Of a DNA stretch of 64,000 nucleotides, positions 18,620-29,515 are shown one piece after another. The DNA comes from Lewinellaceae bacterium (lineage in GTDB: Bacteria; Bacteroidota; Bacteroidia; Chitinophagales; Saprospiraceae), in contig JACJYN010000013.1 of assembly GCA_020636095.1 (NCBI GenBank), positions 62,001 through 126,000 on the forward strand, in the 5' to 3' direction. A program made the position numbers and the translations under genes. The notes under the pieces are model-generated. The model made no database searches, was not told the origin of the DNA, and was given only the letters and a program-made list of their open reading frames with translations. The stretch's first letter is position 1. The number at the start of each line of letters is the position of its first letter.

Positions 18620-19947
18620 GAACCTTATACTACAAGAAGTATCTCGGATCAGTCGGGATATCGATAGGTTCTAGACCTACTCGCAATAGGTCCACAATAT
18701 CCCTAGAATGCAGCAAAGTCACCGGTTCTTTGGAATAGGTATTGGTCGAGTTGAAATTCAACTTGGTGAGTTCCAAAACCTGCTGGCATATTTGCTTGAT
18801 AGTAAAGTTGCTTTCACTCTCCAGGTTTACCAAGTATACTTAGGGGTACCGGAAGGAAATAATGTTTCTGATTTCCCAGAAGCCCAGAAGTATAAAGGAT
18901 TGCCTTATTATTATTCAGTCTGAAGTAACTTCCTCTAGTTGGCTCCTTCCCATCATCTGTAATTAAATTCCAACTATGGTCTCTCTGAAGGTGGACTAAA
19001 GAAAAGTTAATCGGAAACTGACCTAATGTCTTGAGAAACGCCTTTTCAAATTTATTGAAATAAGTTGTCTTATGAATAACAAGGTTTTCAGGATATGAGC
19101 TATCCATAGTGGTATAATAGTCCTCTAAAAGAGCTCCCACTAATTTTTGAAGTTGTTCGGTAGTAAGGTGTACGTCCTTTTTTTCTTCAATCCTTTCATC
19201 TAAGGATACTTCTTTTTACCGTTACTGATCTTAAAGAGACGAACTGCCCATAATTATCGAAGATCTCTGCAACTCCAACCAATCTCTTCTTGTCAGTTTC
19301 TGAGTATCCGAAAGAAATCCCGATATATGCCGTATCGGTAAATTTCGTTCTCATCCTCCAAGGATTACCCCTGCTTTATAATAAATACCTAAGGAAAGAT
19401 TATTCAGCGTTTCGGTAGAAACAACCTCATTGGTCCTTTTCGTATATAGCTGAGTTTTGATACGGTTTTTCCAAGCATTTACTTTTAAGAGATCGCGCAG
19501 GTCTTTTTCCTGATTGATGAAAAACCTCTCCCATCCAGGTACTAACTCGACTAAGCATATGTCAAATTCAACCTGTTGATTCCTTTAGGTTTATAATCTT
19601 GGACAAGATAAGGTCAACAACCTCGTTTGTGGAGTTCACATCTGATACTTCTGTCTCTGAAAGCTCGACAAACCTTTCTTTCCCCATCTGTAGGTCAGTC
19701 TTGAATATTGGCTTGAATCCTCTGAATGGATATTCTTTACCTTCTTCGCCTTTATAAAGAGTTTCCAATAGGCTAAAGGACTGACTAGTACCGATAAGCG
19801 ATACCTTTATTTTATCAGGCTTAGTCACATGACCTTCATTATAGTCCAGTGGTCCATATCTGTTTAGGCCACTTTTAGCCCAGGTGTGATATCTTCCTTT
19901 ACCGAAATCTATTTCAGGTTCAGGAAATACCTGTATTTCGACCTCAC

Positions 19948-21321
19948 TAGTGCCTTCGGCACTAAATAACGCATAGTTTTGTATCTTGTAGTTCTTTAAC
20001 AAAATTGAGATTACCATGAGTAGAGGCAGGCCAGCCCCGCGGATTACTATGACAGAACGCCAATATAGTTTACTGTCCCAGCACTGGGCCAAACATTCCT
20101 TGGCGCATCATATTAAAACCAGAATAAGGATTCTTCTTTTGGCGAACGAAGGTTATAGCCATGCATCAATAAAACGCGAATTAAGGATTGATATTAATAC
20201 GGTGAAAAGATGGCGCCGCCGTTGGGAAACGGAATTTGATTCCATAAAGGCTTTTGAATTAGGGGAATCCGGGCAAGGAGTGGGTGATAAAGCCCTTCTT
20301 AAAAGGATGCTACTTGTTGTAAAGGATAATCCACGAAGTGGTGCACCTAAGCGAATTACTTTAGCCCAAGAACAGCAAATCATCGCCTTAGCCTGCGAAA
20401 ACCGGAGGACTATGGCGTTCCCATTACACAGTGGAACCGAGAGATGTTGGCTCATGTGCTAAAATCCAAGGAGTCGTTGAGGCTATCTCGCCACGCTACG
20501 TGAGCGAGATTTTAAAAAAGAGCCAAGCTTCAACCTCATAAGTCCCACTACTGGCTGTTTCCAAAAATAGAAGATTGGGACGCTTTTGTTATTCGAGTGG
20601 CTTTAATTTGTCACCTTATCCTGCAAGCTATTAGCCTGGAAAAGCCCCAACTCCACCTGATCAGTGTAGATGAAAAACAGGAATTCAAGCCTTGGAACGC
20701 ATTGCTCCAGGTACCAGCCAATGGAAAAGGGAAACCTCGCAGGATCGAATACGAATATACCCGCCATGGAACCACCTGCTTAATGGTACTATTGATGTTG
20801 GGCGAGGCAAGCTTATCAACCATAGGCTCCACCCTACCCGAAACGAGCAGGATTTTGTAATCTTCATTGATCAAACAGCAGATTCAATAGCCCCTACGGA
20901 TGAGATCATTTTTATGGCTGACCAACTCAACATTCATCAATCTGAATCTTTGGTTAGATGGGTTGCCCAACAGATCAATTTTGAAGGGATTTAGGAACTA
21001 AAGGCTACAAAGGCATCTTGAAAAGCATGGAAACCCGAAAGAAGTTTCTCGAATCACCTGAGCATAGAATTAGGTTTGTTTTCACGCCCAAGCATTGTTC
21101 TTGGTTAAATCCAATTGAAAATTGGTTCGCCAAATTGCAAAGGCATGTAATCAAACATGGTAACTTCTCTTCTGTCAAAGAACTTGAAAATAAAATTGAA
21201 AGATATATCGACTTTTATAATCGTTGCCTCATTAAACCGCTCAAATGGAAATTTAAGGGCTTCATTAAAGCCCATAAATTGAAGCAATTAAACCGTGCAT
21301 AATTTAGTGCCGAAGGCACTA
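19948..21321 (+). mobile_element. IS630-family element inside the Argonaute gene
   Basis: Ends are TAGTGCCTTCGGCACTA and its inverse, followed by AATAACGC/AATTATGC, with TA at both borders as the target duplication (19948-19949, 21320-21321). Each end is itself a 17-bp hairpin. Removing the element with one TA restores the Argonaute frame exactly. Confidence 0.88.
20016..21302 (+). pseudogene. IS630 transposase, frameshifted
   Basis: The N-terminal HTH (LLLANEGYSHASIKRELRID, INTVKRWRRRWETEF) is followed by the DDE domain: ISVDEKQ, FMADQLNIHQSESL and SWLNPIENWFAKLQRHVIKH. At least four indels break it. At 20710-20715 GGTACC read as GGCC, plus one added A, gives APGQPMEKGKPRRIEYEY in frame. 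This family moves by cut-and-paste into TA. Confidence 0.82.
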
Positions 21322-21949
21322 GAGTCTTCAAAAACCAATCTACCATTTTCACCATAATCAAAGACAATCGCCTCTGCTTCGACCTTCATAATTTTTATGA
21401 CCTTACCCAAAATCTGGCAGTTGTACGAATATTTAGACTTTAGATTAGGGTCACTTAAGACCTTCGCATTCTGGCTAAATGCAAATTTATTATCATAGTT
21501 AGAACCGTCACTAGTGATAACCTGAGTAGGGTTTACCAAGAACAATAAACGGTTATTCAAGATCGAGATCGAATATTTGAACCCTATATTCATATAAATA
21601 TTCCGATCTGCACTAATCTTAAGAAGGTCAGTTGAAACCTCTTTTGGAAGAAAAAATATGCGCTGTCGCTTGATAAACTTAAACCCTTTCTTCTTTAAGG
21701 TATCATCAATGATATGATACAGTAAGGACTTCTGATGCTCCTGCGGTAAATCTCTGAATTCTCCCCCCTGGTAATTAAAGACATTTCCGAGCTTATCCTT
21801 GTCACCTACTATGCTTGCATATCCTTTATGAAAAATATATCCATTTACATAGTTCTCTTTCAGCTTTATTCTAACTGCATTACGATTCTTTTTGGCTTTG
21901 ACTTTCCAGACCTTAGAAGGCAGTTCTTGAATCTTCCAAACATTCAGCT

Positions 21950-23261
21950 TCATTTGGTTTGTTTTCCGAGGTAAAAGAATTTAATCAGGTATTTTACTAT
22001 AGGGTAATCCAGCAATATCTCTTTCCAAGTCAGGGTGCCATTTTGAGTGAGCCTTCTCCACACGAGATGTAGCCACCAGAAATTGATCAATATAATAACG
22101 ACTGGATTAAGGATATATGATATAATTTCCTTCGGTGATTTCAGGTTAGTCCTAGTTTCCCAGAATGAAATAAATAATTCATTTAATGAATCAAGATAAA
22201 ACAAGAGAATAGCGGCACTCGAGACTATATTTAGCATAATGAAAACTCCGAACCTATTAACTGACTTTAGATTGGTGATAATTCCTTTTTTATCTAAGGT
22301 TTTATAGTTCTCAAAATCCTTTGCGTCCTTCTGGGAAAGCTGGATCACTTTATCTTTCCCTAAGGCTTTCAATGCAAGAAGGCAGAGGCTATCCTCTAAT
22401 GGTGAAAAGTTGGGTGAACGGCTTATTTCGCCTAGATTCAAGAAAACGCCACCTTTTTCAATCGACTCTATCTTTTGAGACCAGTCAGATTTACTTTCCT
22501 TTAGGTTCTTGAGAATTTTCTCCAATTCTCCCTGTGGGAGATTTGAGTTAATCAGTTTTTCACTCTCGATAATTGCTAACCAAATGTCAGGCTTGATCCA
22601 ATTTGAAAAGTCCTGATTTATTTTCTCTTCCAGGTATCAATAAGCTCTGATAAGTCCAGCTCGCCAAACTTTGAAAGATATAGTAATGCCTTAGCTACTT
22701 TATCCCTGGGCAGATCGTTTAGCTTCTCCTTCAGTTCATTTTGCAAATCACTTGCCGAGAGTTTCCCTTCCTGATCTTCACATGCAAAACAAGTGTCAAT
22801 TACTAGCTCAATGTTCCTGTTGTCATTGAAGAGGAAGATGCCCTTTTAACAGAGAACTATTCATCTCCTGAGCTATGCCTTTCAATTCAGGTACATCCTT
22901 TATCAAGAACAGAATCAGTCCTTTATTCCCAATTGGATATGACTGAGACTTTACCGACTCCTGTAGATAGTATTGTACCTTATCTAGAATATCTGAACTA
23001 ACCTTCTTATCGTGTAGACTTTTTAGATGTAACAATAAGGAGTATTCGAGAACAGTAGAAACTTTGACCTCTTTCTCTATGAGTACTTCGAACAGTACTT
23101 CAACTTTTTTTCAAATGTTCATTTTCCTCATATGCGAAATCACAGAGTAGCGCAAGCCCCTGGTCAGTTACCGACTCTCTTGATTTACCTATCTCATATT
23201 CTATTTTGACTTGGTCTACAAGTCGGTCATATGTCAAGTTCCTTGATACCCGATTAGTCAT
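21950..23261 (-). pseudogene. Argonaute-associated transmembrane effector candidate, three frameshifts
   Basis: Joining four frames gives about 435 residues: MTNRVSRNLTYDRLVDQVKI at the start, a long helical region (LLLHLKSLHDKKVSSDILDK, EGKLSASDLQNELKEKLNDL, KINQDFSNWIKPDIW), then two to three membrane helices (FGVFIMLNIVSSAAILLFYL; ISYILNPVVIILINFWWLHL) and a short cytosolic tail ending FFYLGKQTK. Breaks are A-run indels near 23110 and 22845 and one near 22634. It lies upstream of the dead Argonaute and overlaps it by 4 nt, so the two form one operon. Known long-B Argonaute systems include membrane effectors that kill infected cells by disturbing the membrane; this fits that scheme, but homology to a named effector is not shown. 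Confidence 0.7.
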
Positions 23262-23316
23262 TTAAACTCGATATATCTATATTCCAGACAATGTAAAAAT
23301 TACTTCAAATAGCTAC

Positions 23317-23324
23317 CAAATATA
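23317..23324 (-). promoter_or_regulatory. Possible -7 box of the Argonaute operon
   Basis: TATATTTG on the minus strand fits the Bacteroidota TAnnTTTG consensus, 56 nt upstream of the first start codon. No clear TTG is seen at the -33 position, so this is a weak call. Confidence 0.35.
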
Positions 23325-23331
23325 AGAAATT

Positions 23332-23926
23332 CTAGCTTGCGATATTAACCCCTCTAAACCTAAGATAACGGTATAAAGTACTTCTGGAAATATTTAGTTC
23401 TCTAGAGATTTCGGATATGGAAAGGATTTCCTTGCCATCGGAATCTCTGCCTTGCTTGTAAAGAGCTTCAGCAATAATAGCCTTCCTCTGCGCTTCTTTG
23501 GATAAGCCTTGTGGACGGCCACCACCCTCTGGCTCTGGCTGCTTCCAGCCCGGCTTTTGTTCGTTCGCTTATGATGTCCCTTTCAAACTCGGAGAGGGCG
23601 GCGAAGAAGTGGAAAATCAGTTTGCCCTGAGCTGTGGTAGTGTCTATGGAGTCATTGAGAGATTTCAGCCCGGCTCCTTTATCCTCTATTTCCCGGACAA
23701 GGTTGACAAGGTCGCCAAGTGACCTGCCCAGGCGGTCAAGTTTCCAGATGACGATCACATCATCCTCCCGCAACTGGTCGATCATCTTGCGGAGTTCCGG
23801 GCGCTCGGCTTTGGCTCCGCTCATCTTTTCCTCATAGATGACTTTGCAGCCTTCCTTCTCCAAGGCGTCTCGCTGCAGGGAGAGGTTCTGGTCTTTAGTG
23901 CTTACTCTGGCGTATCCGATTTTCAC
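23332..23926 (-). pseudogene. Serine recombinase (resolvase/invertase), one frameshift
   Basis: The catalytic domain MKIGYARVSTKDQNLSLQRD (nucleophile Ser in YARVST), VIWKLDRLGRSLGDLVNLV and HFFAALSEFERDIISERTKA is intact. A G-run indel near 23515 then leads to GRPQGLSKEAQRKAIIAEAL and ISEISRELNISRSTLYRYLR, the C-terminal helix-turn-helix. Reconstructed length is about 197 residues, normal for a DNA invertase/resolvase such as Hin or Tn3 resolvase. It may resolve multimers or invert a segment; no obvious inverted recombination sites were seen. Confidence 0.88.
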
Positions 23927-23935
23927 GTCTCCCCT

Positions 23936-24366
23936 CTACAACCTTTCGATGACATCAGCATTTTTGTCGGGCAGATAGACCCTTTTGATCTTCCGGTCAA
24001 AAGTGACAAACTTCAGTTTATGCCGGTATGCAAGCCCTATGAGATAGGCGTCGGTAAGTTGCTTATGGTGGATCAGGCTTTCCAAATCTATGGTGCCGTC
24101 AAGAATGGAATAATCATCGGCAATGAAAATATGCTGAATGAACATTTCCTTCAGCCTTTGCAGATAGAGGGCAATCGCACCCGGTTCCATATCAGGTAAA
24201 CCATAGGAGGGGTTCGAGAGAATCCGGAGCACTCCGTTTTCAGTGATCGGGCAGGTAGCCCAGCCCTTTATACTTTATCCTTAAACCACTGTTTGGCAAA
24301 ATCATGATAAACATGGTCTTCGTCTATAACCGCGATCAGGACATTTACATCAAGCAGGTAGGACAC
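23936..24366 (-). pseudogene. PIN-domain toxin (VapC-like), one frameshift
   Basis: From a GTG start: SYLLDVNVLIAVIDEDHVYH (first PIN Asp), then after an indel near 24267 GWATCPITENGVLRILSNP, and later HHKQLTDAYLIGLAYRHKLK with the acidic TDAYL motif and FVTFDRKIKRVYL. Total is about 143 residues. PIN toxins cleave tRNA or rRNA. It follows its antitoxin by a few bases. Confidence 0.82.
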
Positions 24367-24369
24367 AAC

Positions 24370-24599
24370 CTATATCCCCTCTTCGTCTCTCAACTGGTTG
24401 ATAAACTCATTGGTGATCTTCCGCCCGGTGTTCCTGGTCGGGATCACCGGAAAATCATCATCCTCAATTTTGGGCAGTTGTTTTTCCAGCCCTTTTTGAG
24501 CAATTCGGAAACGACTTCCCCAATGGGATAGTTTTGCGTTTCCGCCAGATGTTTTATCTTTAGATATACTTCATCATCTATTGTGAGGGTGGTTCGCAT
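24370..24599 (-). pseudogene. VapB-like ribbon-helix-helix antitoxin, one frameshift
   Basis: MRTTLTIDDEVYLKIKHLAE with the following GEVVSELLKKGL is an RHH domain. After an indel near 24490 the toxin-binding tail reads LPKIEDDDFPVIPTRNTGRK and NEFINQLRDEEGI. It lies directly upstream of the PIN toxin and would repress the operon jointly with it. Confidence 0.78.
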
Positions 24600-24812
24600 C
24601 ATCATTCTCCAATCATTTGATGATTGATGATAGCACACCTGATGAGCAGGGTCAATGGATATGATTTTGTTTCATAAAACGGGTGCGAGGGCAGTTTATA
24701 CTACTTTGATATTATAGACCAGTTTTTTGTACTGCTGCTGAAAAGAAAAAACGGAAAATGGGGTGAAGGGGAGGTGTATGCAAAAACGGTCGTTTAAATA
24801 GACTGAATAGTT

Positions 24813-25529
24813 ATGAAAATAAATGCAACTTTTGTAAAAAGAAGATTTCAAGATAGTGGTAAGGATCAAGCACCTGACTATTATGTTTATGAGTTCACTG
24901 ATATTCAAGATGAGGAAGGAAATGTCTATGGAGACAAGTGGATAAAAGAAACCAAACTTATGAAAGCTGTGCGTTTCAAAAAGGGTGAAAAATATCAAAT
25001 TAACCTTAGCGAAAGGCCATATTCCAAAGATGCAATAAATTTACCTTATCCTATAGAAATATTATGGAATAATGGTTATAGAGCAATAAAACATGGCGGT
25101 AGAATAATTACTTATGATCCTAAGAGCAGGAAATATTTTGACCGGAGTAATCGCCAAGAGGTTGATCGCAACTTCAAACCCAAAAAGGGTAAGAAACTAT
25201 TTGATGGTGTTGAAAGATATAATACAGCGGCATTGAATAAGTTCATGAGAGGAGAAATGACTGAGGATCTTTTATTAAAGATGAATTCTCGTGGAGTATA
25301 TTTTTTTATTCGCTATTATGACCCACAAGACAGAAGGAAATCTGGAGGGAATAGTTATGGATATACACAAGATGAAACGAAGGGGAATTACATCCTGATC
25401 CAAAAGGAGTCTCAGGAAGAAATTGATAGGGATATAGAGTCTATCAAACAAAGTTATATCAAGCCTTCTATTCAAAAACATTTTAAAATAATTACAGAGA
25501 TACTCCCTCCAAAAAAGAGAAGAAAATAA
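24813..25529 (+). CDS. Unrecognised 238-residue protein
   Basis: An intact frame in a region where almost all others are broken. The protein is highly charged (lysine and aspartate rich) with several aromatic strands (DYYVYEFTDIQDEEG, YPIEILWNNGYRAI) and a basic C terminus (PPKKRRK). The N-terminal 90 residues look like an all-beta domain; the C-terminal half is helical. No signal or membrane segment. A/T-rich coding unlike its neighbours suggests recent gain. Function is unknown. Confidence 0.65.
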   Translation: MKINATFVKRRFQDSGKDQAPDYYVYEFTDIQDEEGNVYGDKWIKETKLMKAVRFKKGEKYQINLSERPYSKDAINLPYPIEILWNNGYRAIKHGGRIITYDPKSRKYFDRSNRQEVDRNFKPKKGKKLFDGVERYNTAALNKFMRGEMTEDLLLKMNSRGVYFFIRYYDPQDRRKSGGNSYGYTQDETKGNYILIQKESQEEIDRDIESIKQSYIKPSIQKHFKIITEILPPKKRRK

Positions 25530-25574
25530 ATCACGACCAGAAAGCTAAAACATTCTTGGAAGAAAAGTCCATCA

Positions 25575-26008
25575 TCAGGATATTATGATCTCTCCCAAGT
25601 CAAAATCAAAAGCATCTAAAGAAATGAAGTAGCCAATCTCCTCCAGCACAGCTCTCCTATCTTCATCCGGATAGTTCTCAAAAACATATTTGTACGTTCT
25701 GACAAACCAATCTTTTGCCTCTTCCGGCTTTTCCAACAGGTAAAAATATGGGCGATGTCCGTCATCGTCACAGCGCAAGTGTACGGATCATAATCCGCAG
25801 GAAAGTTTTCAACCAGCAGGCTTTTGTAATAAAGTGCTGCCTGTAAATGCTCTGTTTCCTCCTCGAAGCTGAAGAAGTGCCGGGAAAGGTCAAAGACCGC
25901 ATCCAGGTCATTCCGTTCTGCCTTCTTGTATAAAGGCAGAATATCAAAAGCTACGGCAATGGGTTTTCTGCCCAGGATATTCGATTTGTTCAATGTGATA
26001 TTATTCAT
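25575..26008 (-). pseudogene. Helical repeat protein of unknown function, one frameshift
   Basis: MNNITLNKSNILGRKPIAVA and LYKKAERNDLDAVFDLSRHF, then after an indel near 25745 YLLEKPEEAKDWFVRTYKYV and ending LGEIIIS. The helix pairs resemble TPR or Sel1 repeats. About 145 residues. A CCGGTTTT/AAAACCGG hairpin (about 26018-26058) stands in its leader just before the ribosome-binding site (AAAGGAG). Confidence 0.55.
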
Positions 26009-26168
26009 GGTTTTACTCCTTTTTCCGGTTTTCACCCCATCTGTTTCCTCAAAACCGGGAAAAGGCAGGAAAACCGAAAATCTCATTATGGGTGCAAGTG
26101 GAATCCGTTCCTATTCTACCAGAAAACCCGTAATTTTAAACATTTCATTCATCTAAAATTTCCTGATT

Positions 26169-26955
26169 ATGGCAAAAGGAAAAGGTAACGGCAATGGCAA
26201 GAATAGAAACTACTGGAGGAATAAGATCAAAATGAGCGCCAACAGCCTAAAGCAAAATTCAGAGGGAATTAAAGTCTAAAGGCGAATCCAGGAATCGTTC
26301 CAAATCTTCCCCTCCGGCAAAGGGCAAAAAATGGGCGGACAAGATCAAAAGTGAACGCAGGGCTCCTGTTAGACTCAAGCCGAGAGGAAAAAAAGTGGAC
26401 GAAGGAAGTAAAAAGTCAGCGAAAGCCATCCGCCAAAATTCAGGTAAAGAAGCCGCCCGTACCTGCTACTAAAAGCGCTATCAAACCGGCTAAAGTGAAC
26501 CGGACATTTAAGCCCAGGCGAACTTCTGTCGCTAATCCTCCTCAAGCCAGGAGAGCCGTCGCAATCAAAAACAAAATTACCCCTGTCAGAAGAATCTCTC
26601 AGCCGGTGGCGAACAGGAAGGCAGGAAATCTGCTGAAACAAAGGCAGTAGTGGTTAAAGCTCCAAGCCGGAACGCCAATCCTAAAAAAGCATTTCCAAAG
26701 GCTCCAAAACTCAGAAGCGCTGCGCTGAAAAATCAACCGGCAAAGGCTCCGGTGAAAGCAAAAGCAACTCCATCCAAAGGAGTTGCTAAACTCAAAAGTG
26801 CAGCTGTGAAGAATCAGCCGGTTAAAGCTCCTACTCAATCCAAAGCCACTCCTTCTAAAGGGGCGTCCATGCTTAAGCAAAGTGCCGGGAAGATAGCCAA
26901 TCAACCGAAGCCGGTGAAGAGGGTGAAGCAACCGGTGATCCGGAGAGGTCGGTAA
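26169..26955 (+). pseudogene. Basic Lys/Ala/Pro-rich repeat protein, frameshifted
   Basis: Starts MAKGKGNGNGKNRNYWRNKI. Successive frames (breaks near 26262, 26335 and 26640) encode one strongly basic, low-complexity protein of about 260 residues. The last third has two clear tandem units of about 28 residues, each with KLRSAALKNQPAKAP- or KLKSAAVKNQPVKAP-like text and ATPSKG. It resembles histone-H1-like DNA-binding tails or a secreted basic polymer; the function is not known. Confidence 0.5.
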
Positions 26956-26992
26956 CCGTATTATTTCAAGATAAACCAGAGCAAAAATGCTC

Positions 26993-27559
26993 TCAGGTTC
27001 TGGATGGTGTATTAGGATTTGGAGAATTTAGAACATTTTCGGAAATCCTGATTTGATCAGGGTCAAAGGCAAGTGATTCTGCTTCTTTGAGGATATCTAA
27101 ATCCTCGTATACTTCAGCAATATGACAATTCCCAAAACCGTCTAGTGCTTCATTGAGTTTTTTATTTCTTTAGCTGTAGCATCACCCTTAATCGCTCTTC
27201 CCGCTATATCAATCAGTTGCTCTAAACTAAGTCCATTTGAAGTTCTAATTCCGTGTGAACTTTTGTGAACTTTCGGTGATCTTAGTGGATTATATTCTTT
27301 GTCCCTTTCCTCTTCCCACTCATTTATTACAGAATTAACTCCCATTGTACATTCGCAGGAGGTGATTTTTTTCATTTATCAATAATCTCTGCCATTCATC
27401 AACAAATTCCTGAAAAAATGCCTTTCTTTTTGCTGATCGATCAGAATCCCAGGGAGGAGCTATGAAATAACCTTTTTTATGTAGTTTATTCGCAACCTTT
27501 CTAATTTCAAGAAGATCATTATATATTTTCTTTAACTCTTCTTTGGTTCTGTCTGGCAT
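26993..27559 (-). pseudogene. Hypothetical protein, two frameshifts
   Basis: MPDRTKEELKKIYNDLLEIR, then after an indel near 27355 GVNSVINEWEEERDKEYNPL and SNGLSLEQLIDIAGRAIKGD, then after a third frame near 27150 NEALDGFGNCHIAEVYEDLD, ending NTPSRT. About 190 residues, mainly helical and soluble. No family recognised. Confidence 0.45.
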
Positions 27560-27740
27560 AGAAATTTTCCACAATCAAAATTAACATCCTCGTATTTTAA
27601 CATAAACCACCTGTAAGGCCTAAATCAATTTCTAAATGCTAAATAAGGTATCTATTGCTGTATACAGATTATGCGGAGGGCTTGAAAAAGACTTTGTAGT
27701 TTTAACAAATTCCTTAAACCAACCTTGTTTTTTGTGTAAT

Positions 27741-28573
27741 TCATAGCTTTTTTGATGAAAAGAATCGATTCTTCAAATTCCCTTTATAACGAAGCATACT
27801 GCCTTTAGCAAGGTATGCTTTTTCTAAAAAGGCTTGGTGCTCATTAGTAAGCTCTTTTGAGCTAGTCAGTATTGTAATCAATTTGTTAAAATCTTGCTCT
27901 ACCTCTTCATAGTTACCTAAATCAAAATGAATTTTTCCTCTCATAAACCATCCTTCCACATTTCCTCTTTCAATTTCTGAAGTTGCCTCATCAATTAAAC
28001 CATCAACTTCTCCTTGAGAAAATTTGTGATATTTTGTCTTCCATCTATTTTTTTCGAGCTCTAATTGCACTTTCCATTTTGGTTCTATTCCTTTATTTGC
28101 GGTTCTACTCAGAAGGTTGCCGCCAATATACCAGACGATAACAGAAATCAATATCACTATTAAAGAATTTTCGGCAGATAAAACTGGGTTAACCAGATAG
28201 TATATCATCCCAGAGAACAAGAAAATTAAAATTAAAATAACCTTAATGGTTTTGATAAGTCCAACTCGTTTGATCTTTTCAATAATTGAGGGAAATTCTT
28301 TAATTACGGTTGGTAATCGAATTATAGATAACAATAGAAACCATGTGGGAAACCCCAAACTAAAATATTTGGAGGGCAAGTAATTATTAATAAGACATAA
28401 ATGTGCTGTACATAATCAGCATTGTATTCAAGTAAAAAATAATCGGCTAAGACCACAATGATTGTTACTACAAAAAAATAAATTAATGGAGAATAGTATT
28501 TATAAATTAAAGCTAGAATTATTACTATAATCAAACCTATTCCCGCTAGTGTTAGTTCACCTATTGTTGTCAT
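27741..28573 (-). pseudogene. Membrane protein with TPR-like tail, one frameshift
   Basis: The N-terminal part has about three membrane helices (GIGLIIVIILALIYKYY, IYFFVVTIIVVLADYFL, IYVLLIITCPPNILVWGF); a one-base shift near 28350 leads into the rest with two more (IKVILILIFLFSGMIYYL, SLIVILISVIVWYIGGNL). The soluble end has TPR-like text (AWFMRGKIHFDLGNYEEVEQ-type). About 270 residues in all. Very A/T-rich. Function is unknown. Confidence 0.5.
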
Positions 28574-28583
28574 CTTAAAAAGT

Positions 28584-28775
28584 TTATTGTCCCCGGAGAA
28601 ACCTGGACTTTAGTTCATTATAAACAGAGCTGTATTCAGATTTAATTTCATAATCTTCATATATAATCTCAGTAAATCCATTCTGATTTGTCTCAGCCTC
28701 CTTATTTATATCATTTTGATAGTTATCAATCCTCGCTTTTTTTGCGTTTAGAAAAACCATGTCTTTTTTCAGCAT
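28584..28775 (-). CDS. Small charged protein, uncertain
   Basis: A 63-codon frame (MLKKDMVFLNAKKARIDNYQ onward) with acidic and basic helices. It may be a fragment of a longer frameshifted gene. No family. Confidence 0.3.
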   Translation of the reverse strand: MLKKDMVFLNAKKARIDNYQNDINKEAETNQNGFTEIIYEDYEIKSEYSSVYNELKSRFLRGQ

Positions 28776-28811
28776 CTACTAAATCCAGTACAGCCGCTCT
28801 TAATCTCATCA

Positions 28812-29343
28812 TTATTCCAAATTCTTCCAAAAAAGACATAAAGAACTGAATGAAATTGCTGCACCAAACATCATCCACCACATTAGGTGAGTTGCCATAA
28901 GTTTTGATGGTGTGGATGTGAAAATTATTATTAAAGCTAAAGTTATCATAATAAAGGCTCCCACAACTAAGGAAGATAAAGGTTCAATTATCATTCTGGT
29001 GAAAGAATCATCTGCCTCGAATCTCCAAACTTTTTTTCCTGTAAATGTGGATTTATAGAATCTGCTCTCACCCCTGAAGTATGAGTATCCAATATCATTC
29101 TTGCGAGCCTTTTTAATAATCCTCCTAAAATGATTGATGCCGAAATAAGCTAACAGAAAAAGGCACCAGGAATATGGAGTAGCAACAAAAAAATATATTG
29201 GCATCCACATAAAATATTCATTTATAGTGTAATTATGTTCAAAAAATAACATGACAAAAAAAAGTGCCGAGAAAAATACCCCAAAAGAAGTAAAAAATAA
29301 AAGATACTATAAACGCAAATGGGCTGAAAGCCCTTTCACCCAT
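28812..29343 (-). pseudogene. Membrane protein, one frameshift
   Basis: MGERAFSPFAFIVSFIFYFF gives a first membrane helix. A T-run indel near 29255 then leads into MLFFEHNYTINEYFMWMPIY and three further helices (ATPYSWCLFLLAYFGI, LVVGAFIMITLALIIIF, LMWWMMFGAAISFSSLCLFW). About 175 residues. It sits downstream of the coupling-protein gene but is separated by 170 bp; it could be a transfer-associated membrane protein. Confidence 0.45.
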
Positions 29344-29515
29344 GTTCTTCCTGAAAACCAGTCGCATCGGGATTGAACAAACTGATATTGATATTACAAA
29401 TTGTATGATGACACTATTGTGCCGATAATTAAATTGTTTCTGGCGCTTAGCGATGAAAGCCCCCTTAAGGCATCGACGCCTTCCATTTTAGTCAAAGACC
29501 CTTGAAGCATAAGTA

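Larger units (their letters stand above)
18630..21953 (-). pseudogene. Catalytically inactive long prokaryotic Argonaute, split by IS630 and frameshifts
   Basis: With the IS630 element (19948-21321) removed the two halves join in frame (RLVFEDSSEVEIQVFPEPE). The rebuilt protein is about 650 residues: an N-terminal part of about 210 residues, then MID with IDFGKGRYHTWAKSGLNRYG, then PIWI with LGIYYKAGGNPWRMR, TAYIGISFGYSE, NLVIHKTTYFNKFEKA and a C-terminal DPRYFL. At the first catalytic position IGIS replaces IGID, and HKT replaces HRD, so the nuclease tetrad is lost. That is characteristic of long-B or short Argonautes, which act through partner effectors. Its start overlaps the stop of the upstream membrane protein (ATGA). 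At least four further single-base frameshifts are present (near 19575, 19370, 19215 and 18825). Confidence 0.85.

Noticed and set aside
18845..18850. GGTACC in the Argonaute gene as a damaged GGCC
   Set aside because: The frame LPVPLSI reads correctly with GGTACC; reading GGCC creates a stop. The same holds at about 8382, and at about 7649 GGTACC also gives the better frame.
23332..23926. Phase-variation system driven by the serine recombinase
   Set aside because: No pair of inverted recombination sites around a promoter was found nearby.
26690..26880. Tandem DNA repeats as possible CRISPR or satellite
   Set aside because: The repeat keeps a coding frame for a Lys/Ala/Pro-rich protein.
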